Assembly (NCBI GenBank): GCA_035292585.1 | Contig: DATDPU010000014.1 | Coordinates: 1-64,000 of the forward strand | From: DASSFZ01 sp035292585 | GTDB taxonomy: Bacteria; Chloroflexota; Anaerolineae; Fen-1058 | Direction of reading: 5' to 3' | DNA: 64,000 bases | Shown: piece after piece, positions 9,158 to 17,266 of the stretch | How positions within the stretch are numbered: the first letter of the stretch is position 1 | How the letters are laid out: every line of letters begins with the position of its first letter | Translations under genes and position numbers: made by a program | Notes under the pieces: generated by a model | What the model was told of the DNA's origin: nothing | Databases searched by the model: none | Seen by the model: the letters and a program-made list of their open reading frames with translations, nothing else

Positions 9158-9367
9158 CTACTTTCCCACCGGTCGTTTGAAATACGCTACGTGCTGGCCG
9201 CTTTTGTCGGCGACGACGCTGACCAGCTCCCAGCCATCCTTCTCCAGGTGGTCCCAGGCGTTAGCCTCGCCGCGCGTGCTGTCGCCCTTGTCCTCGAATA
9301 GACCGGTGCGACCCAGATAGGCGATTTTGTTTTCCGCCAATCGGCAATGCTCGAATCGTTGTGCCAT
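9158..9367 (-). CDS. Small DUF4177-like protein
   Basis: 69 residues. The middle and C-terminal pattern HLEKDGWELVSVVADKSG with a terminal AYFKRPVGK resembles DUF4177-type proteins (small beta-rich proteins of unknown function, typically 'GWELVSV...YFKR'). There is no signal peptide. The ATG is preceded on its strand by AAGGAGTATAAGC. Function unknown. Confidence 0.7.
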   Translation of the reverse strand: MAQRFEHCRLAENKIAYLGRTGLFEDKGDSTRGEANAWDHLEKDGWELVSVVADKSGQHVAYFKRPVGK

Positions 9368-9394
9368 GCTTATACTCCTTATCGTGGATTTATT

Positions 9395-9814
9395 TTACCG
9401 CAGAGAACGCGGAGAGCGCAGAGGTTCAGCTAGGTTGTTAACGATCCGGCGGATACCATTCTTCAAGACCATGACGTTGAAGTTAATCAGTAGACCAACT
9501 TTGCAGCCGGAAAGCTTCAAATACGAGAGAAGTTGCGCCTCGTGAATAGGTACTAACTGGTCAACAGCTTTAACCTCGACAACCACCAATCCTTCGATCA
9601 AAAGATCAAGTCGATAGCCGCAGTCCAAGTGTACTTCTCGGTAAATGATCGGGAGGGGTTTCTGTTGTTCGATTCTCAGATCACGCTGTATCAGTTCGAA
9701 AGCCAGACATGCCTCATAGGCTGACTCTAAGAGACCTGGTCCCAAGGCACGATGGACATTAATGGCCGCGCCGATGATGGCCTCAGTTATCTTGTTAAAG
9801 CCTTCTTCATTCAT
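9395..9814 (-). CDS. GxxExxY family protein (PD-(D/E)XK-like)
   Basis: 139 residues. The family signature G-x-x-E-x-x-Y is GLLESAY near residue 27; a nuclease-like core follows: YRLDLLIEG then VVVEVKAV (D, then E-x-K), then a helix AQLLSYLKLSGCKVGLLIN typical of the family. The family is a small, often multicopy group with a predicted PD-(D/E)XK fold and unknown function. The gene is exactly enclosed by 27-bp inverted repeats: one touches the start codon, the other supplies the C-terminal residues LRSPRSLR and part of the stop. A paralogue lies at 15771-16148. Catalytic residues appear intact. Whether it acts on its own flanking repeats is inference. Confidence 0.88.
   Translation of the reverse strand: MNEEGFNKITEAIIGAAINVHRALGPGLLESAYEACLAFELIQRDLRIEQQKPLPIIYREVHLDCGYRLDLLIEGLVVVEVKAVDQLVPIHEAQLLSYLKLSGCKVGLLINFNVMVLKNGIRRIVNNLAEPLRSPRSLR
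9397..9423. repeat. Inverted repeat, left end of GxxExxY unit (family K)
   Basis: 27 bp starting ACCGCAGAGAACGCGGAGAG. Its reverse complement matches the copy at 9815-9841 at 23 of 27 positions, with the first nine and last eight bases identical. It encodes the last residues of the GxxExxY protein and the A of its stop codon. Confidence 0.8.
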
Positions 9815-9841
9815 CTCTGCGCCCTCTGTGTGCTCTGCGGT
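9815..9841. repeat. Inverted repeat, right end of GxxExxY unit (family K)
   Basis: 27 bp, CTCTGCGCCCTCTGTGTGCT then CTGCGGT, immediately upstream of the minus-strand ATG and ending inside the stop codon of the next gene (9841-9843). The complementary partner is at 9397-9423. Confidence 0.8.
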
Positions 9842-10842
9842 TATATATGCAGTTTCTGCGCTGTCGCTCGCCACTGCTCGTCCTCTACGCCCGGCACAAA
9901 GGGCCGGTAGAACCCGATGCGATCGACTAACCCCGCGTAGCGCGTCTGCACCCGATCGACCACATCCGCCCACGTGGCGCTGATGGCGATGGCGTCCAGC
10001 ATCTCGTCGGCGACCAACGCCGGCATCTCCTCCCACTGGCGGCGTGCCGCCAGCGTCGAAAGCTGCGCGCCGATCGCGCCCCAGCCGTGCAAATCTAGCA
10101 TTGGCCGATACGACGGCGTCGAGGCGTAGAACGCGATTTGTGAACGGACTGCCTCGCGCTCTGCTTCGTCCAGCGCGACGAAGATCGAACCCGACACGAT
10201 CACGTCGCTGGCAGCGCGCCCCACCTTGCGCGCGCCTTCTTCGATTGCCGGTCGGACGACCTCGGCCAGATACTGCGGCGTGTGGAGCGGATGCACGACA
10301 AAGCCATCGGCGATTTCGCCCGCCAGCCGGGCGAGCGGCGCGCCCACGCCCGCGAGGTAGATCGGGATGTGAGGATGATCGATCGGCGCCGGGCTGAAGA
10401 ACGGCGACATCAGCGTGAGCTTGTAATGTTCGCCCCGAAAGTTCAGGCGCCTCCCGTTCTGCCAGGTATCCCAGACCGCGCGCAGCGCCAACACGAACTC
10501 ACGCAACCTGGCAACCGGCGGCGACCAGCTCATCCCGAAGCGCCGCTCGATGTGCGGTTTCACCTGCGTGCCCAACCCCAGGATAAAACGCCCGCCCGAC
10601 TGCTTGGCCAGGTCCCAGGCGGTGTACGCCAACACGACCGGGCTGCGCGCGAAGGCGATAGCGACGGCCGTGCCGAAATGAATGCGCCGGGTGTGCTCGG
10701 CAACCAGCGCCAGCAGCAGGAAGGGATCGTGCTGCGTCTCGCTCGACCACAGCGCGTCGACCCCGATCGCTTCGGCGGCGCGCGCCAGCGCCGGCACGTC
10801 TTTGAGGTCGGTACTGAAGCCGATCGATGTATCGAACTTCAT
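9841..10842 (-). CDS. LLM class (probably F420-dependent) oxidoreductase
   Basis: 333 residues, full-length for the luciferase-like monooxygenase superfamily. It opens FDTSIGFSTDLKDVPALARA, has the SSETQHDPFLLLALVAEHT strand and the SGGRFILGLGTQVKPHIERR segment typical of F420-dependent members (the MSMEG_2256-type subgroup is my best guess), and later IYLAGVGAPLARLAGEIADG. It would catalyse a hydride transfer using reduced F420 or flavin; the substrate is unknown. Its stop codon overlaps the end of the GxxExxY inverted repeat. No F420 biosynthesis gene is in the window, so the cofactor is inferred from the family. Confidence 0.85.
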   Translation of the reverse strand: MKFDTSIGFSTDLKDVPALARAAEAIGVDALWSSETQHDPFLLLALVAEHTRRIHFGTAVAIAFARSPVVLAYTAWDLAKQSGGRFILGLGTQVKPHIERRFGMSWSPPVARLREFVLALRAVWDTWQNGRRLNFRGEHYKLTLMSPFFSPAPIDHPHIPIYLAGVGAPLARLAGEIADGFVVHPLHTPQYLAEVVRPAIEEGARKVGRAASDVIVSGSIFVALDEAEREAVRSQIAFYASTPSYRPMLDLHGWGAIGAQLSTLAARRQWEEMPALVADEMLDAIAISATWADVVDRVQTRYAGLVDRIGFYRPFVPGVEDEQWRATAQKLHI

Positions 10843-10859
10843 TCAACACCTCGCGCTTC

Positions 10860-10912
10860 TGCGATCCGCAATCAGCATTCCGCAATCCCCAATCCGAAGT
10901 CCCTACTCCCAC
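10860..10912. repeat. Word repeat, family M
   Basis: Words GCGATCCGCAATCAGC, ATTCCGCAATCCCCAATCC and CCCTACTCCCAC lie between two minus-strand genes. The repeat contributes the stop codon of the aldo/keto reductase. Confidence 0.6.
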
Positions 10913-11877
10913 TTCGACGCTTCGTCCAGTTCCTGCTTCTCGTCTTCGCTCAACTTCACGTCGAGCGCGCCGGCGATCTCGTTCCACTGCTCGACCGTGT
11001 TCGCGCCGATGATCGGGGACGTGAGCAGCGGGTCGGCCAGCAGCCAGGCCAGCGCCATCTGCGCCACGCTCTTGCCGCGCGGCTCGCCCAGCGCCCGCAG
11101 CTGCGCGATGACGATGAAGTTCGCTTCATTAGCGATATAGCGCTTGATCGTCTGGCTGCCTGCGCCCCGCGACCCGACCGGCGGCGGCTCGCCCTTACGA
11201 TACTTGCCGGTGAGGAAACCCGCCGCCAGCGGCGAATACGGGATCACGCCCAGGCCGTACGTCTGGCACACGTCGCGCAGCTCGCGCTCGAACTCGGCCC
11301 GATGCACCAGGTTGTAGTGCGGCTGCAGCGAATCGAAGCGAGCCAACCCGAGTTTAGCGCTGCTCCACAACGCTTCCATCAAGCGCCAGGCCGGGTAGTT
11401 CGAGCAGCCGAGGTAGCGCACCTTGCCCTGCCGCACCAGGTCATCCAACGCGCGCAGCGTCTCTTCGATCGGCGTGTTCTCGTCGTAGAAGTGCGTCTGA
11501 TATAGATCGATGTAGTCGGTCTGTAACCGGCGCAGGCTCGCCTCGACTGCGTCCAGGATATGCTTGCGACTGAGTCCTTCGTCGTTGGGGCCTTCGCCCA
11601 TGCGCCCGCGCACTTTGGTGGCGAGAATGATCTGGTCGCGGTGTACGTGGCCCTGCTTCAACCACTTGCCGATGAGCGTCTCGGCGACGCCGCCCGGATT
11701 GCCCGGCGCCCAACGCGAGTAGACATCGGCCGTATCGATAAAGTTGCCGCCGGCCGCGACGAACGCATCCAACACTGGCGCAGCATTCTCCTCTGGCGCC
11801 GTCCAGCCGTAATTCATCGTGCCCATGCACAGCGCGGAAACTTTTAAGCCGGTGCGTCCGAGTTTACGATATTCCAT
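10903..11877 (-). CDS. Aldo/keto reductase
   Basis: 324 residues of the (beta/alpha)8 NAD(P)H-dependent AKR superfamily. The catalytic tetrad is visible: Asp and Tyr in FIDTADVYSRW (residues ~50-60), Lys in ILATKVRGRMG, His in DLYQTHFYDENTP. The C-terminal cofactor-binding segment TSPIIGANTVEQWNE is present. The start MEYRKLGRTGLKVS has an ideal AGGAGGTGGC ribosome site; an upstream in-frame start would add 28 residues read from family A repeats and is rejected. Physiological substrate unknown. Confidence 0.9.
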   Translation of the reverse strand: MEYRKLGRTGLKVSALCMGTMNYGWTAPEENAAPVLDAFVAAGGNFIDTADVYSRWAPGNPGGVAETLIGKWLKQGHVHRDQIILATKVRGRMGEGPNDEGLSRKHILDAVEASLRRLQTDYIDLYQTHFYDENTPIEETLRALDDLVRQGKVRYLGCSNYPAWRLMEALWSSAKLGLARFDSLQPHYNLVHRAEFERELRDVCQTYGLGVIPYSPLAAGFLTGKYRKGEPPPVGSRGAGSQTIKRYIANEANFIVIAQLRALGEPRGKSVAQMALAWLLADPLLTSPIIGANTVEQWNEIAGALDVKLSEDEKQELDEASKWE

Positions 11878-11888
11878 GCCACCTCCTG

Positions 11889-12009
11889 GAAATTGGAGAT
11901 TGGAAATTGGAGATTGGAAGTTGGAGATTGGAAGTTGGAGATTGGAGGGTGGAAGCTCCAATCTCTAATCTCTAATCTCTAATCTCTAATCTCTAATCTC
12001 TAATCTCCA
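11889..12009. repeat. Long word-repeat hairpin, family A
   Basis: About eight GGAGATTGGAAATTGG-type words are followed by CTCCAATCTCTAATC and further ATCTCTAATCTCTA words, i.e. the complementary arm. The whole 120-bp intergenic segment can fold on itself. It supplies the TAA stop of the epimerase gene at one end and reaches the ribosome site of the aldo/keto reductase at the other. Confidence 0.8.
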
Positions 12010-12011
12010 AA

Positions 12012-12989
12012 TTAGAGATACCCGTTTTCAACATACCACCGATACGCCTCTCTCACCGCTTGTTCAATCGGGGTGTGCGGCAGGCCGAGTTCGCGGCGCG
12101 CTTTCGAGTTATCGAACCAGATGAACTCGCGGCTGAAGCGCAGCTGCGCCGCATCGATCGGCAGCGCTAGACCCATGCGTTTTGCCACAGCGGCGGCGAA
12201 CGCTAACGCTGGAATCGCTCGGCGCGGCAGGTTGAAGCGCGGCGGCTTCACACCCACCACGCGCGCCACGGTCTCCATCAACTGGCGATGCGTGAGGTTC
12301 TCGCCGGTCAACAAATAACGTTCACCTGGCCGGCCCCGCTCCGCTGCGGCAATGTGCCCGGCCACCACGTCTTCGACGGCCACATAGTTCACGCCGCCGG
12401 GCGGGACAGCGGGCACGCGCCGCGCCGCCACCTCCTTGATGATGCTCCCCGCGCCCCAATTCAGATCGCGCGGGCCGACGATTACCGAGGGGTTGACGAT
12501 CGTCACGTCTTGCCCAGCTTGCGCCGCCTCACGCGCGATCTCTTCGGCGAGCCATTTGCTGTGACCGTAGGGGAAGTGGACGATCTGTTCGTGGTACGGA
12601 TCGTCTTCAGTCGAGGGGCGACCGCGCACGATGCCGATGGCGGCCGCGCTGCTGGTGAACACGACGCGCCGGATGCCGAGGCGCTTCGCCGCGTCCAGCA
12701 CATTGCGCGTCCCTTCGACATTCACTTTATAGATCGTCTCCGGCTTATTGCGCCAATAAATCGAGATGGCGGCGACGTGAAACACGATGTCCACACCGCA
12801 CATCACCGCCGATAATGAATCGGGATCGAGTACGTCGCCAAGCGCGTGCTCGACGTTCAGATCGTTGACGGCCGCCAGCGGCGAGGTCGTTCGTCGCAAG
12901 ATGCGCACCTGCCAGCCGCGCCTGAGCAGCTCGGCGGCCAGGTTCGCGCCGAGAAAGCCGGTTCCGCCGGTGACCAGCGCCGTGCTCAT
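12012..12989 (-). CDS. NAD-dependent epimerase/dehydratase (extended SDR)
   Basis: 325 residues. N-terminal Rossmann motif GGTGFLGANLA at residues 8-18; active-site tyrosine/lysine in YGHSKWLAEEI; SSAAAIG serine segment upstream. The overall pattern (FHVAAISIYWRN, NVEGTRNVLDAAKRLG) resembles hopanoid-associated sugar epimerases and dihydroflavonol reductase-like SDRs. The substrate may be a nucleotide sugar or an isoprenoid-linked sugar. The ATG overlaps the stop of the upstream membrane protein as ATGA, so the two are translationally coupled; a UbiA prenyltransferase lies just upstream. Confidence 0.88.
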   Translation of the reverse strand: MSTALVTGGTGFLGANLAAELLRRGWQVRILRRTTSPLAAVNDLNVEHALGDVLDPDSLSAVMCGVDIVFHVAAISIYWRNKPETIYKVNVEGTRNVLDAAKRLGIRRVVFTSSAAAIGIVRGRPSTEDDPYHEQIVHFPYGHSKWLAEEIAREAAQAGQDVTIVNPSVIVGPRDLNWGAGSIIKEVAARRVPAVPPGGVNYVAVEDVVAGHIAAAERGRPGERYLLTGENLTHRQLMETVARVVGVKPPRFNLPRRAIPALAFAAAVAKRMGLALPIDAAQLRFSREFIWFDNSKARRELGLPHTPIEQAVREAYRWYVENGYL

Positions 12990-13321
12990 CGCCGACTCCG
13001 GCGCGTGAGCGCGCGCCGATACCAATAGTACGGACTGGTGCGGCGCGACACGGCGCCCTGGAAATATTTCAGCCAGCGCCGGATACTTCGAATCACGACA
13101 ACCACACCGCCCGCCGCCAGCCCGATGACCAGCACGGCCGCGTCGGACTCGACGACCGTCTTGGGGATCAGGTTGTAAGCCGCCAGGATGAATAGCGCGA
13201 TAATCACAAGGTTGAACAGGAGGTGTTCGCCGTTTTTGCGTCCTAGCGGGTAGATGAAACCCAGGACAACACCGCCCGCCAGGCACAACAACCCTATCGC
13301 CGTACTGCTGGATTCGAACAT
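12986..13321 (-). CDS. Small membrane protein, unknown function
   Basis: 111 residues, three to four hydrophobic segments (for example AIGLLCLAGGVVLGFIYPLG and LVIIALFILAAYNLI), and a very basic C-terminal tail (RRTSPYYWYRRALTRRSRR). Start at the ATG at 13321, preceded by AAGGATGACACC. The stop overlaps the epimerase start (ATGA). Not recognised. The position between ubiA and an epimerase suggests a role in membrane lipid or carrier metabolism, which is inference. Confidence 0.65.
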   Translation of the reverse strand: MFESSSTAIGLLCLAGGVVLGFIYPLGRKNGEHLLFNLVIIALFILAAYNLIPKTVVESDAAVLVIGLAAGGVVVVIRSIRRWLKYFQGAVSRRTSPYYWYRRALTRRSRR

Positions 13322-13396
13322 GGTGTCATCCTTCGATGAAAAATCGAGCGCGACCGCATCGGCCACGCTCGATATTATCTCAATTTAAGCGTAAAC

Positions 13397-14293
13397 TCAA
13401 AATCCGAACAACCCCGCCACCACCCACACGATCATCGTGACGGCGCCGACGATCTGCATCGGGACGTGCAGCGGGCCGGTGAGGTCCATCGCCGAGCCGC
13501 GCCTGATCTGGAGAATCGGCCGCGCCAGCAGGATCGCGCCCAGCCCGCTCAAAACGGCCAGCACCCACACCGGGATCAAGCCGGTGACGATGCAGTAGAC
13601 AAACGACACACCCGCGCCGCCCAGCAACGCATACATCATGACATGCGCCGCGCGTTCGCCGACCAGCGCCGCCGTATGCGTGACGCCCGCCTTCAGATCG
13701 CCTTCCAGGTCGCGCACTTCGTTGAACAGCTCGCCGTACAGGCTGATCGATACGACGAAGACGAACGGCGCGATCCACTCGCCGCCGCCGTTGGGCGCGA
13801 AGGTGAAATACGCGCACAGGAACTGCAAGCCCGCCAGCAGCAGACCGTGCGAAATGAGATCGACGACCGGGATGCTCTTGAGGCGCACGACGCGCCACGA
13901 ATACACCAGGCCGATCGCCAGGCAGGCGAGGCCGAGCCAGAAAGGAATGGGGCCGAGGAAGAAGTAGGCGAGCGCCGCCAACACGGCCACGCTGAACGAC
14001 GCGGCGTAGGCCACCGGCAGCGACAGCTGCCCGGCCGATACGGGGTTGCGATTGATCTTGGCCGGGTTGAGCGCGTCGTCCGGCGCATCCTCGACGTCGT
14101 TGATCATGAAGGAGAACCCGACGGCCAGCCAGTTGGCGACCAGCACCAGCAACAGGCGCCAATCGATCTCGGCGCCGGAAACCCGCGCGCCGAGGAAAGT
14201 CGTTACGATCACGAAGATCACGTATTCTTTATGCCGCGTCAGACGGATGACTCCCATGACCTGCCGTTTCCAATCGAGGGTTGTTCCCGGCAT
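13397..14293 (-). CDS. UbiA family prenyltransferase
   Basis: 298 residues, polytopic. The two Asp-rich prenyl-diphosphate/Mg binding motifs are present: NDVEDAPDD near residue 65 (NDxxDxxxD) and DLEGDLKAG near residue 195. The family attaches prenyl chains to aromatic or sugar acceptors (quinones, hemes, chlorophyll, phosphoribosyl). Retention of NxxxDxxxD and YSWR suggests a canonical enzyme, but the acceptor cannot be told. The start has a GGAGGCAGGC ribosome site. It lies 75 bp upstream of the small membrane protein and epimerase on the same strand. Confidence 0.9.
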   Translation of the reverse strand: MPGTTLDWKRQVMGVIRLTRHKEYVIFVIVTTFLGARVSGAEIDWRLLLVLVANWLAVGFSFMINDVEDAPDDALNPAKINRNPVSAGQLSLPVAYAASFSVAVLAALAYFFLGPIPFWLGLACLAIGLVYSWRVVRLKSIPVVDLISHGLLLAGLQFLCAYFTFAPNGGGEWIAPFVFVVSISLYGELFNEVRDLEGDLKAGVTHTAALVGERAAHVMMYALLGGAGVSFVYCIVTGLIPVWVLAVLSGLGAILLARPILQIRRGSAMDLTGPLHVPMQIVGAVTMIVWVVAGLFGF

Positions 14294-14414
14294 GCCTGCC
14301 TCCTTGTGCGCGGCGTCTGGCCGCGGGGTTGGGCGGCCATTATAGCAGACCCCGATCCGCTCAGGTCGCCACGAATATTAACCCCACACTCGCGATTCGG
14401 TCACGCCCCGTCGA

Positions 14415-14504
14415 TTTCGGATTGCGGAATGCTGACCGTTGATTGCGGCCCGGCTTGCCATCCCCTGCATATTCTGCATTCTACATTCTTCGTTCTACAT
14501 TTCA
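14415..14504. repeat. Word repeat, family M plus ATTCTGCATTCTACATTC words
   Basis: GGATTGCGGAATGCTGACCG, then CATATTCTGCATTCTACATT. It reaches into the last codons of the thiolase gene. Confidence 0.55.
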
Positions 14505-15694
14505 ACGATAATCGCCTCGCCCTGCCCGACCCCGACGCACAACGTCGCCAAACCATAACGGCTGCCACGGCGTTTCATTTCGTGCACGAGCGTCGTCAAG
14601 ATGCGCGCGCCGGAACAGCCCAATGGATGCCCCAGCGCGATCGCCCCGCCGTTCACGTTCAACTTCTCCAATGGGATGTTCAGCTCGCGCATGCAGGCCA
14701 GCACCTGCACCGCGAACGCCTCGTTGATCTCGATCAGATCGATCTGCTCGATCGTCAACCCGGCGCGCGCCAACGCTTTGCGTGTGGCAGGGATCGGCCC
14801 CAGCCCCATCGTGCGTGGATCGACGCCTGCCGCCGCGCCCGCGACAATTCGCGCCATCGGCGGCAAGCCCAATTCCTCCGCCTTCGCCGCGCTCATCAGC
14901 AGCGCTGCCGCCGCGCCGTCGTTCAGGCCCGATGCGTTGCCCGCCGTGACCGTGCCGCTCTTGCGGAACGCCGGCCCGAGCTGCGCCAGTTTCTCCAACG
15001 TCGTGTCGGGCCGGGGATGCTCGTCGGTATCGACGACGATCGGATCGCCTTTGCGTTGCGGGATGACGACCGGCACGATCTCAGCCTTGAATCGGCCCGC
15101 TGCGTGCGCCGCCTTCCAACACATCTGACTGCGATAAGCGAACCGGTCTTGCTCTGCGCGCGTGATCGATCGGGTCAGCTCGTAGATGTTCTCCGCCGTC
15201 TCGCCCATCGACTCCAACGGGAATATCTCTTTTAGCTTGGGATTAGGGAAACGCCAGCCGAGCGTCGTATCGTACACGGTCACGTCGCCGCGCTGAAATG
15301 CTTCAGCTGCTTTCGGCATCGCCCACGGCGCGCGGGTCATGCTCTCCACGCCGCCCGCGATGTACACCTCGCCCTCGCCGACCTTGATGGCGCGCGCGGC
15401 CGCGTTGACCGCCGCCAGGCTCGACGCGCACAACCGGTTGAACGTGACCGCTGCCACCTCTTTGGGGAACCCGGCCAGCAGCGCGGCCATGCGCGCCACG
15501 TTGCGATTATCCTCGCCGGCCTGGTTCGCGCAACCGAAATACACCTCTTCGACGATCGCCGGATCGACGTGCGTCCGCTCGACGATCGCCTTCAACACCC
15601 GCGCGGCCAGGTCGTCCGGCCGGACATCTTTCAAAACGCCGCCATGCCGCCCGATCGGCGTCCGCACCGCGTCGATAATCACCGCGTCTCGCAT
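14495..15694 (-). CDS. Acetyl-CoA C-acyltransferase (thiolase)
   Basis: 399 residues, full-length thiolase. The acyl-accepting Cys is in FNRLCASSLAAVN near residue 90; the NEAFAVQV segment, the catalytic His in GGAIALGHPLGCSGAR and the second Cys in ATLCVGVGQGEA complete the active site. It condenses or cleaves acetyl-CoA with acyl-CoA; similarity in pattern to PaaJ/PcaF-type thiolases suggests degradation, but a biosynthetic role is equally possible. ATG at 15694 is chosen because GGAGA sits 6-7 bp upstream; the ATG two codons earlier has only 1 bp spacing. No other fatty acid gene is adjacent. Confidence 0.93.
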   Translation of the reverse strand: MRDAVIIDAVRTPIGRHGGVLKDVRPDDLAARVLKAIVERTHVDPAIVEEVYFGCANQAGEDNRNVARMAALLAGFPKEVAAVTFNRLCASSLAAVNAAARAIKVGEGEVYIAGGVESMTRAPWAMPKAAEAFQRGDVTVYDTTLGWRFPNPKLKEIFPLESMGETAENIYELTRSITRAEQDRFAYRSQMCWKAAHAAGRFKAEIVPVVIPQRKGDPIVVDTDEHPRPDTTLEKLAQLGPAFRKSGTVTAGNASGLNDGAAAALLMSAAKAEELGLPPMARIVAGAAAGVDPRTMGLGPIPATRKALARAGLTIEQIDLIEINEAFAVQVLACMRELNIPLEKLNVNGGAIALGHPLGCSGARILTTLVHEMKRRGSRYGLATLCVGVGQGEAIIVEM

Positions 15695-15712
15695 ATTCAT
15701 TCTCCAAAAGAT

Positions 15713-15773
15713 TCATCCACCAAGACACACCAAGTCTGAATCTTAGTGTTCCTTCGTGTGCCTTCGTGGATCA
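15713..15773. repeat. Word-repeat hairpin, family L (downstream copy)
   Basis: CATCCACCAAGACACACCAAG pairs with CTTCGTGTGCCTTCGTGGA-type words in the second half. Its outer ~42 bp (15732-15773) are repeated in direct orientation at 16167-16208, on the other side of the GxxExxY gene. Confidence 0.75.
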
Positions 15774-16148
15774 TTTAATATATCGCCGCCATTCGAGTTT
15801 GCCCCGGCTACCGAAATTGATCAACAGTCCGACTCGACAACCGGTTGCCTTGAGGTAGTTGAGGATTTGCGCTTCCTCTTGAGTGGAGAGCTGCGCCAGC
15901 GCTTTCAGCTCAACCACAATTTGGTCATAGCACATCACGTCGGGTCGATATTCTTTGTTGAGCGGCTGCCCTTTGTAATAAATCACGATGGGCTTTTGCG
16001 GCTCGAAGGGGATGTGTCTGGCGCACCACTCGATTTCGAGTGCCTCTTGATAGACACCTTCGAGAAACCCGTTACCGAGTTCTCGATGCACTTCCATCGC
16101 CGCACCGATGATAGTGTAGACCTCATCCTTGAGCAGCAAGTCGGACAT
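15771..16148 (-). CDS. GxxExxY family protein (PD-(D/E)XK-like), second copy
   Basis: 125 residues. Signature GFLEGVY near residue 27; nuclease-like core EYRPDVMCYDQIVVELKAL (D, then E-x-K), then AQILNYLKATGCRVGLLINF. It is a diverged paralogue of the gene at 9395-9814. Here the flanking sequences are direct repeats of family L, the downstream one touching the TGA stop. The gene plus one repeat copy is about 435 bp, similar to the 445 bp of the other unit. GGAG lies 9 bp before the ATG. Catalytic residues look intact; function unknown. Confidence 0.88.
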   Translation of the reverse strand: MSDLLLKDEVYTIIGAAMEVHRELGNGFLEGVYQEALEIEWCARHIPFEPQKPIVIYYKGQPLNKEYRPDVMCYDQIVVELKALAQLSTQEEAQILNYLKATGCRVGLLINFGSRGKLEWRRYIK

Positions 16149-16166
16149 TGCAGATATCTCCGGGGT

Positions 16167-16208
16167 ATCTGTGCATCTTCGTGTGTCTTCGTGTGCCTTT
16201 GTGGATCA
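16167..16208. repeat. Direct repeat, family L (upstream copy)
   Basis: In gene orientation it begins TGATCCACAAAGGCACACGA and matches the downstream copy at roughly 36 of 40 positions by eye. It lies between the GxxExxY gene and tsaD. Confidence 0.75.
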
Positions 16209-16210
16209 GA

Positions 16211-17266
16211 TCACGTCAGCTTCAGATTTGGCGCCACATCCAAATCCCAGCCATCGCGCCGACCGGCCACAAAGCGGTAATGCCCGGCTGCGCCGATCAT
16301 CGCCGCGTTATCCGTGCACAGCCACAACGGCGGCCAGCGCACCGGCACGCTGGCCCGACGCTGCATCGCCTCCCGCAGCACTTTGTTCGCCGAAACACCA
16401 CCGGATAGCAAAATCTCCGTTGCCCGATATTGGTGCGCCGCCTCGACCGTCTTCTCCACCAGCTGCTGCACCACCGCGCGCTGAAACGACGCCGACAAAT
16501 CGGGAACCGGCACCCGGATCGGCGCCTGTCCGCGACCGTCGGTCTCGCCGTAACCTTGCACGATGCGCAACGCCGCCGTCTTGATGCCTGAGAACGAAAA
16601 GGCGAACGGATGATCCACTTTCGGCAGCGCGAACTCGAATCGCATCGGGTCGCCCGATGCTGCGATGCGCTCGATGGCCGGGCCGCCGGGATATCCCAGC
16701 CCCAGCAGGCGCGCCACTTTGTCGAACGCCTCGCCTGCGGCATCGTCCAACGTCGCGCCCAGCCGCTCATAGGTCAGGTGATCGCGCATCAAAATGAGTT
16801 CTGTGTGCCCGCCGCTGACGATCAAAATCAACAAGGGAAACGCCAGCCGATTGCCGCGCACGGCAGCTTCTTCGATCTTCAACCAGTGCGAGTACACGTG
16901 CCCTTCGAGATGGTTCACGCCGATCAGCGGCAAGCCGCGCCCAAAGGCGATGCCCTTGGCGGCATTCAAGCCGACGAGCAGCGAGCCGGGCAGGCCGGGG
17001 CCATACGTGACCGCCACTGCGCTCAAGTCGGGCCAGGCTACGGATGCCTGATCCAGCGCCTCGCGAATGACGGGTGTGATCGTCTCGACGTGCATGCGCG
17101 ACGCGACTTCGGGAAATACGCCCCCATACTTGGCGTGCATCGCCGCCTGCGTCGCCACGAGGTTGCTGCGCACGATCCAGCCGTCTTCGATCACGGCGGC
17201 AGCGGTTTCATCGCACGAGGTTTCGATCGCGAGAAGGAGGGTTATACTCAAGTGTGGCATGTTCAT
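16211..17266 (-). CDS. tsaD: tRNA N6-threonylcarbamoyltransferase TsaD
   Basis: 351 residues. It transfers the threonylcarbamoyl group to A37 of ANN-decoding tRNAs (t6A), with TsaB/TsaE as partners. Signature seen: AIETSCDETAAAVI at the N-terminus, the metal-binding HLEGHVYSH (HxxxH) near residue 110, LILIVSGGHTEL, DDAAGEAFDKVARLLGLGYPGG, FSFSGIKTA and a C-terminal LSGGVSANKVLRE. ATG at 17266 is chosen over a GTG three codons earlier because AAGG lies upstream at proper spacing; a third option is 17260. Confidence 0.95.
   Translation of the reverse strand: MNMPHLSITLLLAIETSCDETAAAVIEDGWIVRSNLVATQAAMHAKYGGVFPEVASRMHVETITPVIREALDQASVAWPDLSAVAVTYGPGLPGSLLVGLNAAKGIAFGRGLPLIGVNHLEGHVYSHWLKIEEAAVRGNRLAFPLLILIVSGGHTELILMRDHLTYERLGATLDDAAGEAFDKVARLLGLGYPGGPAIERIAASGDPMRFEFALPKVDHPFAFSFSGIKTAALRIVQGYGETDGRGQAPIRVPVPDLSASFQRAVVQQLVEKTVEAAHQYRATEILLSGGVSANKVLREAMQRRASVPVRWPPLWLCTDNAAMIGAAGHYRFVAGRRDGWDLDVAPNLKLT

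Noticed and set aside
9397..9841. Classical insertion sequence
   Set aside because: There is no transposase, no clear target-site duplication, and the unit is far shorter than an IS; it is reported as a GxxExxY repeat unit instead.
11878..11961. N-terminal extension of the aldo/keto reductase
   Set aside because: The 28 residues come from family A repeats and lie upstream of an ideal AGGAGG ribosome site.
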